Assembly (NCBI GenBank): GCA_000969725.1
Contig: JXSR01S005557.1
DNA length: 20,475 nt
Strand: one strand, 5' to 3'
From: Ophiothrix spiculata
Taxonomy: Eukaryota; Echinodermata; Ophiuroidea; Amphilepidida; Ophiotrichidae
The position numbers and the translations under genes are program-made. Below the pieces are notes generated by a model, which searched no databases, was not told where the DNA came from, and saw nothing but the letters and a program-made list of their open reading frames with translations. Positions 1-9,502 of this stretch are shown piece by piece; the first letter of the stretch is position 1, and every line of letters begins with the position of its first letter.

Positions 1-419
1 CTTTTTGGTTTTTCCAATTACTTCTGTTATGTTTAAGATCGTGTTTAGTGTTAACCTAAAAATATCTGCAAGCTCTAAGCACCTGACACCGGATGACTGC
101 TTCATGTTGCAAATTAACAATGTGCAAGAGATGTGTCTCTTTACAAATCTAGTGTGCCAAAGATTATGCCACAAACATGTAGTGCGGGAAATGTGGTAAC
201 TAAAGTTAAAAAGCAAATTGACCTTAATAAAGATAATATTTAAAGAAGAAGCTTTAAAAAAGATTATACCACGAAACACTATTTTCCACGTATGCGCCAG
301 GTTTAAACCAACATAAAATATAACATTCATTTATCGTTTATCAAATTGAATAAAATTAGAAATATAATAATGTAACTCTTGTGACAGGCGGTGGCGGACA
401 CGATAAATAGCATCTACTA
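1..419 (+). repeat. Near-perfect short copy of 1701-2118
   Basis: Bases 1-419 match 1701-2118 with a single one-base length difference (near 14/1714) as far as I can see. The match stops at CATCTACTA: after it this copy reads AACTATGC and the other GATTTAGG. The copied part includes the first 36 bases of the hAT-like insertion that starts at 2084, together with its left target site, so the copying happened after that insertion. The left edge is cut by the window start. Confidence 0.92.
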
Positions 420-949
420 AACTATGCAATCTATGCAAATTTCAAACTTTGACTGCCATTTAATATTTAAAGGAACCTCATTTTATTTCACTAATACCGT
501 AATAAATGTCAAACCGGAAAATATAAAATGGAAATCACCTGATGAATACACGTACATAATATATGTAAAACAAACTTCAAGAGTGTTTTTTAAAAGTTTC
601 TTTTGGCTGTTGTAATAAGTAGTTTGATAGGTTAGTAGCTTGTTAAGTAATGATCTCCACAAACAAAAATTAAGTAACTTTAAAAATGGACCAAGAGAGT
701 TTTGAGAAAACATATTTTAATTATATTACAAACCATGAAACTTAGTTTTTAGCTGCTCATTCAGAAAAGAAGCCCAACAGAATATATTTTTGGTTTCATA
801 TTCAGTAACATTGTCTAAAATTTAAATTGTTTTTCAAAAAAAGCTTTAAGACGCTGATATAATTGACATAAATGTTTAACTCTTTACTTATGATTGACGT
901 ATTTCTTTCAGTTATGTTATTAAAATTGGTGAATGCCAGAAAAGACCTT
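420..949. other. AT-rich single-copy stretch, no gene seen
   Basis: This lies between the short repeat and the start of copy A. It is AT-rich, with only short open frames of no recognisable family. I found no long inverted repeat, target duplication or RNA gene signal in it. It has no counterpart next to copy B. Confidence 0.6.
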
Positions 950-1259
950 AAATCAATCCTAACAAGAATCAATTAAGTAATCAATGTTTGTTAACATTTT
1001 TGTTAACCATGCATATGTGACAAGGAGAAAGCATATTTTCAGTTTTGTAGATTTACTGTCACTGTCACTGTCAATATTTGAACATCATTTTTCATTATCA
1101 TTAGAAAATATCTTGATACTTTATTTTTTGAATATTCTCATTTCAATTGATATAATTGTAGTTCCTGAAATTAAACTAAATTGTCTTTTAATCTTAAAAC
1201 TAATATGCAAACAGACTTCGGTCAAAAGTAATTCATTAATTTTACCAATGGATACTAGA

Positions 1260-1648
1260 CATAGGCGGTGGATGCTGGGGCCGGGGGATATGTTCCCTCC
1301 TAAATTTCAGGTGGAGGGGACGATCCCCCTCAAAAAAATTAAGAAGTAAGAAAGGAAAGGAAAGAATATTGAATTTCCCCTTTGTTTTTGATAATTTAAA
1401 TGTAAAAACCGAAAAAAAATTATGCGCTTCGTGCAAATTTTCAGTCAAAGTGTACCAAGTTTTGCGCAAATTTTAAGGTTTCTATAAAATTAGCCGATTT
1501 GAAAGTTTTTTCGCGCACTACTACGCACGCATTGCAAAATGTCACAATTTTTTTTCCGACCAGTTTTGCTCAAAAAAAGAGGAGAATAAAAAATGATTAA
1601 ATAAAAATTAGCCGTTCCTTCTAAAATTTTAACCTTCCGCCGCCACTG
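1260..1648. mobile_element. hAT-like MITE, copy in A
   Basis: The ends are short imperfect inverted repeats: CATAGGCGGTGGATG on the left, and CAGTGGCGGCGGAAG when the right end is read on the reverse strand. It is flanked by the 8-base direct repeat ATACTAGA at 1252-1259 and 1649-1656. An 8-base target duplication with CA...TG ends is typical of the hAT superfamily. At 389 bases with no transposase frame, it is non-autonomous. The interior has G-rich segments and a GCGCTTCGTGC motif. It is also present in copy B, so it inserted before the duplication. Confidence 0.75.
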
Positions 1649-1700
1649 ATACTAGAGCACTGAATCTAGAATTGACGTATGCCTTATCGCACTTGATAAC

Positions 1701-2118
1701 CTTTTTGGTTTTTCAATTACTTCTGTTATGTTTAAGATCGTGTTTAGTGTTAACCTAAAAATATCTGCAAGCTCTAAGCACCTGACACCGGATGACTGCT
1801 TCATGTTGCAAATTAACAATGTGCAAGAGATGTGTCTCTTTACAAATCTAGTGTGCCAAAGATTATGCCACAAACATGTAGTGCGGGAAATGTGGTAACT
1901 AAAGTTAAAAAGCAAATTGACCTTAATAAAGATAATATTTAAAGAAGAAGCTTTAAAAAAGATTATACCACGAAACACTATTTTCCACGTATGCGCCAGG
2001 TTTAAACCAACATAAAATATAACATTCATTTATCGTTTATCAAATTGAATAAAATTAGAAATATAATAATGTAACTCTTGTGACAGGCGGTGGCGGACAC
2101 GATAAATAGCATCTACTA
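1701..2118 (+). repeat. Partner of the near-perfect repeat at 1-419
   Basis: This is the source or sister of 1-419. A third, more diverged and partial version lies in copy B (about 12330-12570), as expected from the large duplication. In B it stops at AATATTTAA, where about 123 bases equivalent to 1945-2067 are absent. The reverse strand holds an open frame of about 125 codons in A, but it is not preserved in B, so I do not call a gene. Confidence 0.9.
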
Positions 2119-2516
2119 GATTTAGGGTCGAGGTTTTTCTAAAACGCAAATTTAGGGTACGATTTACGTGTATTTCTATTGGGTCACGTGACTCACGTAT
2201 TGAAGAAAAAAATTCCAAAGATCATATTTTTACCTTTCCTCAACAAAATACAAAAGTGTTGTTATAGTAAACAACATAATTATGTCATTCTAAATTCGCT
2301 GGGGTTCACGCGTGAACCCCACTTTTTATATATGTTATCATTTTTTTTACCGTTTACGAAAATAATTTTAGTGATCATCCCGGAAGTAGTATTTTTCCAC
2401 GAATCCCAACGGCTTCACGCCAGAGGCGGTATAGGACATGACGTCACCGGGGAATCGGTTACGATACCGAATACCGTCCGGCAACCAGTAACAGTAGCCA
2501 CGACCACCCTCCTCTG
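2084..2516. mobile_element. hAT-like non-autonomous insertion, only in A
   Basis: It is flanked by perfect 8-base direct repeats TCTTGTGA at 2076-2083 and 2517-2524. Copy B has the single unoccupied version, TCTTGCGA at 12578-12585, followed directly by the same downstream sequence. The ends start with CAG on both strands (CAGGCGGTGGCGG left; CAGAGGAGGGTGG right, reversed), but the inverted repeat is weak beyond that. 8-base duplications and CAG ends fit hAT (inference). Its base composition is visibly richer in GC than the flanks, and it has no transposase-like frame. It contains a 20-base palindrome (2301-2320) and a TGACGTCA octamer. Confidence 0.8.
2301..2320. repeat. Perfect 20-base palindrome
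   Basis: GGGGTTCACGCGTGAACCCC equals its own reverse complement. It sits inside the hAT-like insertion at 2084-2516. It could form a cruciform or bind a dimeric protein, but nothing here shows which. Confidence 0.95.
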
Positions 2517-2524
2517 TCTTGTGA

Positions 2525-3124
2525 TATTATATTCTCCAGTTGGCGTTTTGTATATTTTGGTTACGTCATGCAAATTGCAAATATCCAATCCAAAACAATC
2601 GGTATATTTCAAAAGTGCTTCATAACTTAATATATATTTTAAACGCTAACTCGAATGATGATATGGTATTAAAATGAGATTCAGGAATTATTTTTCTACC
2701 GTTAGTAATGATTCAATTCTCATTACTAGTATTTGAATTTCAGATTTTACAACTTTATGCAGCAATCCATAAATTGGACATTATAGGTTAATAAATGCGC
2801 ATTCATTTTGCAGTGACTTGGACAATACCACGCGGCTTTGGTACATGGCCTCGGTCACATTATCTGTTACATAAATCTAATTCATATCATTCTACGTATT
2901 TTTGCTATGCAATCAAACGTCAAATATTCAAACATTTTATCTGATTAAAAATTGTATCGACCATAAGCAGCATTGCATGTTCAACGCAATTGACGCAGCC
3001 TAGAACGTGTCCGGGGTGCATGATGCATTATCGATTTTGATTTCCTACCCTGTATTGATTGCTTTATTGCTAGGTATTTCGTTGTCGAAGTGATTAAACA
3101 ATAGTCAGGGTTATCCAAGCAACC
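2525..3124. other. Duplicated AT-rich DNA without genes (A); B partner about 12586-13184
   Basis: This is plain duplicated sequence with substitutions and small indels between the copies. Landmarks present in both include TACCGTTAGTAATGATTC and GGTGCATGATGCATTATCG. No open frame of note and no RNA gene signal is visible. Its right edge is the 9-base target site of the Mutator-like element. Confidence 0.6.
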
Positions 3125-3209
3125 GTTTAAAGTCGGTGTTTCCGTAACCTGACCACTTGTTTTGACCACTTATTCTGACCACTTAATCTGACTACTTGTT
3201 TGTACGTCC

Positions 3210-3493
3210 AAATATACGTCAAATATAGTTTGGCGTATAGAATTTCAATTTACAGTGTATTACATTAGAAACATTAAAACATATATACAATGGGTTGAGA
3301 GTTCACCACTTATTCTTACCACTTTTTATACGTCAGTGTATAGTTTGACGTATAAAATTTCAAAATACACAGTGTATAGAAATACCTTCTTGAAAGTCTT
3401 AATCACATAATCCAGGGGTGTACAACAATAAAGTCAAAATATATACGCCGGCGTATAATTTGACGTATGATATTTCTATATATCATTGTGTAT
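3210..3493 (+). repeat. Three degenerate spaced units inside the Mutator-like element
   Basis: Related units begin near 3210, 3325 and 3437, about 113 bases apart. Each has TATACGYC, then GTATARTTTGACGTATA or a close variant, then a TTTC and a GTGTA. The first unit lies in the left TIR and is therefore also present inverted in the right TIR. The third contains the perfect palindrome ATACGCCGGCGTAT. Repeated subterminal motifs can be transposase binding sites in DNA transposons; that role is inference. Confidence 0.6.
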
Positions 3494-3655
3494 GAATGAT
3501 ATAATATTTTTATATGAGTCGTCCAATGAAATTTTCAAGTCGTCACATTTTGTTGCTTTATTTATTGTCTTCAGAAATAAATTAAACGATGTTGAATAGT
3601 ATGAAGACAAATACAGATTTTAGCTTATTTGTATGCATATTTTTGAAACCCCGAG

Positions 3656-3734
3656 TTTCATCTTCAAATGTAAATTAGTAAATAAAAGCTTAAAAATTTC
3701 ATCTTCAAATGTAAATTAGTAAATAAAAGCTTTT
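3656..3734 (+). repeat. 41-base tandem duplication
   Basis: The sequence beginning TTTCATCTTCAAATGTAAAT at 3656 is repeated at 3697 with no visible change, giving about 1.9 units. It lies in the middle of the Mutator-like element, and its perfection implies a recent slippage or duplication. Confidence 0.9.
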
Positions 3735-4548
3735 AAGCTTTTTTAAAAATTTGATTATATGTCTTAAAGCTGAACTCTCAATCCATTGTATATGTTTTAA
3801 TGTTACTAACGTAAACACAATGTAAATTGAAATTTTATACGTCAAACTATATTTGGCGTATATTTGGACGTACAAACAAGTAGTCAGATTAAGTGGTCAG
3901 AATAAGTGGTCAAAACAAGTGGTCAGGTTACGGAAACACCGGTTTAAAGTGGGTTGTAAAGTCTTTACCCAAGGTTGCTGGTCAAGTTATATCGCTATAT
4001 GAGACGACCTGACCTTGGATTATTGTCAACACGACTGCAGTTAGCGAGGGGAATTAAATTGAATCACATGAGCCAATTGAATAGTATGGACTGGTTGCCG
4101 GGGAAATGAATCGGATTTGACAGCGAATTTGCTGCGGCAGTCACATGTCAAATTTTGTGATGGACGCTTTGATCTACTAAATCCAAAAAAGAAAAACATG
4201 GTGGGCGTTTTTTCACAGGTCTAGTTTTTGTATGTTGTATGATGTCCAATTTGCGGTTGTAATAACTGTATACTCCATTCATTTGGTAAACATTGTTTTA
4301 CACGGGTACATGTATGTCGCTTATAGTACCTTGAGATTTGCTGCCTGTCTTATATTGCTACTAGGTTATTTTTGTACTTGATCTAGATAGTCTACAATGT
4401 ATAGGTTAATGCAAATTTTATTTGTAAAACGTGCTTTGCATATGAGCCGTTTGCATTATTTTGGATATCTGTGTTCAATGAAATATTGCCACAGTGTTTA
4501 CACAGCGAATGCCTCGGATAGTAACATTTTTGCATATAGTGAAAGATG

Positions 4549-4571
4549 AATAAAGTATATGTTTGGTAATG
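4549..4571 (+). repeat. 23-base inverted repeat, left arm
   Basis: It begins AATAAAGTATATGTTTGG and is perfectly reverse-complementary to 4837-4859. Copy B keeps this arm with one change (about 16360-16382). Confidence 0.9.
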
Positions 4572-4836
4572 AGGATATAGATTATTAAAACATTAACAAT
4601 TTACTTATTCAAAAATACCTAAGCACGTGAAATTGACACATGTAACAAGAAGGTATTTCATTTGCACAGAATCGTGATGTTATTACCGTATTCATTTTAT
4701 TATACCACTTTAGAGCCCATATGACTGGTGCATTAATATGCCAATGCTTTTACAATCAATTTTACAATAATGACAGTATTTCAGCTCAGTTTTATAGCTA
4801 CATTTAGAAGCTAGATTCCACGTTTTGATATATTTA

Positions 4837-4859
4837 CATTACCAAACATATACTTTATT
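4837..4859 (-). repeat. 23-base inverted repeat, right arm, absent from copy B
   Basis: This is a perfect inverted copy of 4549-4571, 265 bases away. In copy B the flanks (TTTTGATATATTT and TGTGGTGATTGTC, about 16627-16650) are nearly joined, so the arm was either gained in A or lost in B. A small templated insertion during break repair would explain it (inference). Confidence 0.85.
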
Positions 4860-6010
4860 GTGGTGATTGTCATACCTTCTCCCCCGCGAGTCTGTTACCT
4901 TCTAAAAATGAAGATTGAAGAATACTGATTACCTATTCTATAACTGCCTTAACTACATCTCCAATATTTTATTGTCGTATATACTACATTGCAGTTTGTG
5001 AGACCGATAATCTTCGTGTATTTCGTGCACTGGACTTATGTTAGCATAGACCTTTAAACTTTAGTTCCTCTCATATTAAATCTGGACGACAAGAAAATTC
5101 CACTTACGTTTTCAGATTCAAATTGATTCGACAACTTATTGCTTTGATTAATGTTAAAATAGTTGCTGAATATTAATGATATTTTATGTCAAAATCAGAA
5201 ATCGTATGTCAAAAGACATTTGTTAGTCCAACGTAATTAATAACCTGACTTGATGACACTGAAATAAACTTTATAGCTATAAAAATGTTGGTTCAATGCT
5301 ATAAAATTTTTGGTTCAATGCATGAATTCTTAGGACTGGATACCGGATATTGACCCATTTAACACATTTCATGGAAACATACCTGTATTCAGGTAGTTAG
5401 CCTTTCAACATCAGATATGAAAATATCTCTCCACTTTGGATAAGGCAATGAACCTCTCTTCGGTCATTCTCCCTTTCTTAAAGCAACGGTTTATATACTT
5501 TAAAGTATACAAAATAACAGAGATGACCTAAAGTAAATATGTGAAAAACCATTGTGTATGGAAAAGGTTTCATATGACTGACAGATAAATTCGTCAACGT
5601 GAAATGAAAAAAAAATCTCAACAGAATTATAGTTTCATATTTCACCTGATGAGAAATCATTGAATAAAACAAGTGGATAGTCTTTGGCATTAAGAGTTTT
5701 CATATTCCATATTGAAATCGGTTTTGACCTTTAGAGGTTAGTCACACATCAAGGTAAAGAGCCTAAATGCACGTCTAACGTACACTTTTTTGGTCATAGA
5801 TATGCATGCAAATCATATTATCAAAAACACATGTGTGACTGAGCCCGTATAAGCTACAGCAAGAGATGTGGAAATTAAGCGATTTTTGAAGAAAAGTATT
5901 CGCTGCGGGAGTCATTCTATTACATAATCAGCTCAACAAGTTTAATCCGGGTCCAAACATACCATCATGTCGATAATGGCACCACTGACTCTGTGTTATA
6001 GCACGATATC

Positions 6011-6106
6011 CATTTAATTAGGGAAAATATTTTTCATTTAATTGGGGAAAATATTTTTCATTTAATTAGGGAAAATATTTTTCATTTAATTAGTGAAAAT
6101 ATTTTT
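6011..6106 (+). repeat. 24-base minisatellite, four units in A
   Basis: There are four head-to-tail units of 24 bases, each starting CATTTAATTAGGGAAAATAT, with single-base variants (TTGGGG in unit two, TTAGTG in unit four). Copy B has a single unit at 18139-18162, so the array grew in A, or shrank in B, after duplication. Confidence 0.95.
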
Positions 6107-7960
6107 GACTTCATTTAATTCCAAATTAGATAAGCTATATTGTTCAACCTAGGAACGACCACGCCTAACGGATTCTGTTACGAAATACCGTTATGTGATA
6201 AAAGAGTATGTTCTGCTAGAGCAGTAATTAATTCTTTCGTATCCAACATCTCACATCAAATTATTTGCATTAAATACTATACAGTGGAGGGCAATATTCT
6301 TGGACAAATACAACACATCATGCTAGCACTGAACTAAAATGACATGGCCTCATATAACGCAAAAATAGTGTTAAATCTCTTCCTTTAACTTTGACCAAAT
6401 TTCAATGTTATTTAGAAATGAGTTTGCCAAATTAATAATTGATGAATTATGACTCTGATGAATCGCGATATAAACATAATGTGCAATATGTGGTTTATCC
6501 TGTCAACACTTCATAACTTATGGCTACAACTACATCTATGCCGTTGTTAATCAACTTTTATTGGTAGCTGACCTTGGTCTCAGGTATTCATTATAATTAT
6601 GGTATGGTAGAATGTGTAATGATTTAGTTAGTCTATAATTATTAAATTAAGCAATTCTGCATCAATCTTCCTGTGGTGAAAAAGAAGTTGCAATTTGACA
6701 TATTCGAGTTACTGCTGTGATAAATTACGATAATATATCGCTTGTCTCAGATTAATATGATATTATACTAACACTTATACGTGTATATCGTCGTTGTTAA
6801 TAGTTTAAACATGATGGAAATTCATCTCTTTATGATGACAACACTTCACTTTTAACCGGATGTTGGAGGCAACAAGAATGCATTAAGTACTTCGATATCC
6901 GATTTTTCACTTTCTCTTTCTTTTGATCATGTTCCGTGAAGGACAATGACCCAAAGTCTTAGTCGTCTTTTCTCTTATGCGTCCTTATTTAAAAGCAAAG
7001 CGCATATTGAATCTAGTAATGGTTTTTTACCCAGTATATAAATACTTCTAACCTATGCAAAAACATATATAAAATACGAAAAAGTATGTCAATCAGGTCA
7101 CAAAACTAGCAATGCTAGGGATCATGTGAAGCTGCCTCAGGAATTAGTGTTATATCGATTACATAATATAAAAAGTCGGTATTTGCAAATCAAATCTAAC
7201 TACATACGTCAATTGCATAATTTATCAAAAGAAAAGATTGTATCAAAGTAACTGATATGAGGATTTTAGTATTGTAAACAACCTTGTTGCATAAAGTCTT
7301 GTTGAATCAACTTGAGCGCCATTTAGAAATCAACCTAAGGGAACAGAGCCTAGAATATCGGTTACTTTTAAATTACTTGACTACTGCTATTTGAAATTTG
7401 AAAATTTGAAGAAAAATGTTAATGCTCTGGTTTTTTAATAGTGATAAATCAAAAAATCACTTTGTTCGCTTATTTACTTGATCCAAATTGCCCTTATTTT
7501 CAAATAAAATTGAAAAAGTTCCTTTCCGTACTTTACGTTGTACCCAACCTTATTTTCATCACAATTATCGCAAAGGATGTAAAAGAGACATAAATGCTTT
7601 TGGTGAGTTTATTAACTTTTTTATGCTCTGGGAATAAACAACCCAATCCTGGGAAGACGACGGTTAACTATTATTGTTTCAAATATTTTTACACGAACAT
7701 GATTACTGAACGCAGTCACGAGCTGGACACAGGTAAGAGCGCAACACCGTCAATCAGTAATCAGTGATCTCAAGGAAAGCGTTGTACGTGAACTTACTTA
7801 AAATGGACACCCATTTTAGCTGCCCTAGGCTGTAAATTTTCATGTGCCAGACTCATTTGAAACAACAGTTGCTTTAGATTTTCCTTTGTAAGAGAATGGA
7901 TAATATAGGTAATAATTGCATAAAGAGCATAATCTATCTAAATTTTAAATTTAACTGCAT
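6107..7960. other. Duplicated DNA without genes, including a highly conserved patch
   Basis: It aligns with 18163-20004. No gene is recognised. Divergence is high in 6460-6660 (I count roughly 14 differences over about 180 bases) and very low in 7031-7430. A TATATAAAT motif occurs at 7036 in both copies, but nothing else marks a promoter. Confidence 0.6.
7031..7430. other. Low-divergence patch between copies A and B
   Basis: 400 bases match 19068-19466 with only three substitutions and one one-base indel that I can find. Neighbouring segments differ at several percent. There is no open reading frame of note. Either recent gene conversion or selective constraint would produce this; the sequence alone cannot separate them. 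Confidence 0.8.
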
Positions 7961-8466
7961 AAGGAAAGGGGGGGGGGGGAACCCTGGTACCAAACATTTG
8001 TTTTTTCGGTTCTCGCATTTTAACGCCGCAATTTTCGGGCTGTTAATTTTTGTAATTGCCTAAATAGAAGTTGCGCTTCGAAAAAAAAAAATCAGGTCGA
8101 CCGCAACATAAATTAGCATTTTGGGGGCGAAAAAAATAAATTTGCTCATAAAACCGCATCGGAGTAAAATTTTCAAAATTGTATTTCAACAATGTTAATG
8201 TATTTGTGATCTCCTAATTTGAGCCAAATTTCATTGGAAAATTCCTTCGGGAAGTGAGTTTTGCAAATTTTGGCCAACATCTAGATGTCGCGAAACGAAA
8301 ATCGGTTATTTGGCCGCCATTTTGAAATGGCATGTATATTTTGTATTTTTTCCCTGAAATATGGTTCTGATAAGTATATATACCCATATATGGTGTAAAG
8401 ATTATTAACTCTTTCGGGCGGGAAAGTGGATTTTATAAGGGGGGGGAACCATGGAACCCACACCCC
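7961..8466. repeat. G-tract-bounded block, direct repeat ends
   Basis: Similar G-runs followed by GGAACCCTGGTACC (7968-7992) and GGAACCATGGAACCC (8437-8461) bound about 470 bases holding CGCATTTTAACGCCGC, AGTTGCGCTTCG and GCGAAACGAAAATCGG. The copy in B starts near 20005 and carries a perfect GGTACCATGGTACC palindrome (20022-20035); the window ends before its right boundary. It could be an old dispersed repeat or one monomer of a satellite. The family is unknown. Confidence 0.5.
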
Positions 8467-9234
8467 ACTTAAGCAGTTAAGTGTTAAGGTGTTAGTAAAT
8501 TTATGTCAAATATATAGATAGAAATGCGCTATCCATATTAACCAATACTTAGAAAGATTGCATATGCAATACACATACAACTGAACAACTGACATTATTT
8601 TTATGATTTCAACAAGACCCTATTCCCAAAGGAATGTGATCAAGTAGCTGCTTCATTGCCTGTGATTGAAATTACTTCAGAAAGATTGATTGGGATGTAA
8701 TGATGCAACATAATGCATGTCAATTTAGTCTTCTTATAAGTTAATAAGGTCTGTCTTTGTTTCCATTGTTTGAAATATAGTACGGTAATTTTAATTCTGA
8801 AAATAGAAAGAATGTAACTTGATTCCTTTGACGTATCTATGTACTTAATTTTGAGAAATAGTCACTGTAATGTAGCAAAACAGGTTCGCAAACCGCACCT
8901 TAAAACCCACAAATCTATAAACTTATTGACAACGTACTACCATCTTTGTGTACCCCAAACATGTTCTATCATGTCACGTGTTTTGAAAGAAAATCAACAT
9001 GTTGCAATACAAGAAAAAAACTTTAACATGTAATATAATAACGCAATCGTTACATAGTGGTTAAATAGAAAAGGGCAAAATAACACTAAGTTTCTAAATA
9101 TAATATCGTAGGAAGATGATTTACTCTTTTGGTTTGGAACTGAACAGTCGCTAGACAATGCATTGACCTTACCAACTGAACGCTGATATAATGATGCACT
9201 ATAAGTCATTGATTGGTCAAAATAAAGGGAGTAA
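8467..9234. other. Spacer, AT-rich, no gene seen
   Basis: This has no partner in copies A or B. The open frames are short and unrelated to any family I recognise. No inverted repeats were found up to the MITE at 9235. Confidence 0.55.
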
Positions 9235-9499
9235 AGGTCAAAACATACTTCTTATGGGCTACCAAACATTTGGTGCATCATGTCTTTGTCATCTTATAAT
9301 ATGATATATAGTTACAATGTATTTACTATTAGTAACGCATGCTTGGTGATGAAAAATCAATACTCTACCAAATGTTCTTTGCTTGGTGATTTTCAACACC
9401 AATTATCCGTTATTGATTAGAAAATGCATTGGAATTAATGTAATAACAAAGACTTGTTGCACCAAATGTTTGATAGCTCAAAATAGTATGTTTTCACCT
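9235..9499. mobile_element. MITE with TAA target duplication (Harbinger-like?)
   Basis: The terminal inverted repeats are about 60 bases long and roughly 80% alike. They begin AGGTCAAAACATAC on the left and AGGTGAAAACATAC on the right (reversed), and both include CAAACATTTGGTGCA. The flanking TAA copies are at 9232-9234 and 9500-9502. A 3-base TAA/TTA duplication is typical of PIF/Harbinger (established); the assignment is inference. It is 265 bases long with no coding frame. Internally it has two GCTTGGTGAT copies. Confidence 0.75.
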
Positions 9500-9502
9500 T
9501 AA

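Larger units (their letters stand above)
3134..3941. mobile_element. Mutator-like (MULE) non-autonomous element with long TIRs, only in A
   Basis: It is an 808-base insert whose ends are inverted repeats of roughly 170 bases (3134-3304 and 3772-3941), both starting CGGTGTTTCCGTAACCTGAC when read inward, with only scattered mismatches. The outermost 70 bases are essentially identical. A perfect 9-base direct repeat, GTTTAAAGT, flanks it at 3125-3133 and 3942-3950. Long TIRs with a 9-base target duplication are the Mutator-superfamily signature (established knowledge); the family call is inference because no transposase is encoded. The outer TIR holds four short GACCACTT-type repeats. The equivalent place in copy B lacks the element but is altered by another insert just downstream, so the empty site there is not pristine. 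Confidence 0.87.
3951..6010. other. Duplicated AT-rich DNA without genes (A)
   Basis: This aligns with 13568-13980 and, after the LINE, 16164-18138 of copy B. No coding exon, RNA gene or long inverted repeat is seen apart from the 23-base inverted pair at 4549/4837. A TTTGGTTCAATGC motif is doubled at about 5289 and 5309 in A. B carries about 100 extra bases near 17093-17197 that A lacks. Confidence 0.6.
950..8418 (+). repeat. Large direct duplication, copy A
   Basis: This stretch aligns in the same order and orientation with 11610-20475. Anchors seen by eye include the start (AAATCAATCCT at 950 and 11610), the hAT-like MITE, the TATTGCTACTAGG site near 4353/16166, and the G-tract block at 7961/20005. 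Homology begins abruptly at 950; the 420-949 sequence has no partner upstream of B. Position 8418 is only where the window end cuts B, so the true right edge may lie further on. Base differences are several percent over most of the length. I see no coding exon shared by the two copies: the frames are short and not conserved. It may be a segmental duplication or a very large non-autonomous element; no terminal inverted repeats for the whole unit were seen. Confidence 0.93.

Noticed and set aside
1057-1074. Three CACTGT-type hexamers, possible microsatellite
   Set aside because: Too short to count as an array; the same count occurs in copy B (about 11717-11734).
984-1349. 121-codon forward open frame at the start of copy A
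   Set aside because: It runs into the hAT-like MITE, is not maintained in copy B, and has low-complexity composition.
1652-2029. Reverse-strand open frame of about 125 codons, partly shared with 12235-12447, with a stretch faintly like a transposase DNA-binding helix
   Set aside because: The frame differs between copies A and B, no catalytic motif or family is recognisable, and it crosses the edge of the hAT-like MITE's target site. It is most likely a chance frame in repeat DNA.
2179-2625. 148-codon forward open frame in and beyond the hAT-like insertion
   Set aside because: It crosses both the start-proximal insert and its right junction at 2516, is broken in copy B, and the protein has no recognisable domain.
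3134-3941. CRISPR-like array from the spaced repeats
   Set aside because: The units are degenerate, lie inside an inverted-repeat transposon, and the sequence is eukaryotic in character.
7036-7044. TATATAAAT as a TATA box for a hidden transcript
   Set aside because: Such motifs are common in AT-rich DNA. There is no downstream gene; its conservation between copies is explained by the whole patch being conserved.
7968-7979. Long G-run as a G-quadruplex regulator
   Set aside because: A single homopolymer run of variable length between copies; no four-tract arrangement that would support a defined quadruplex element.
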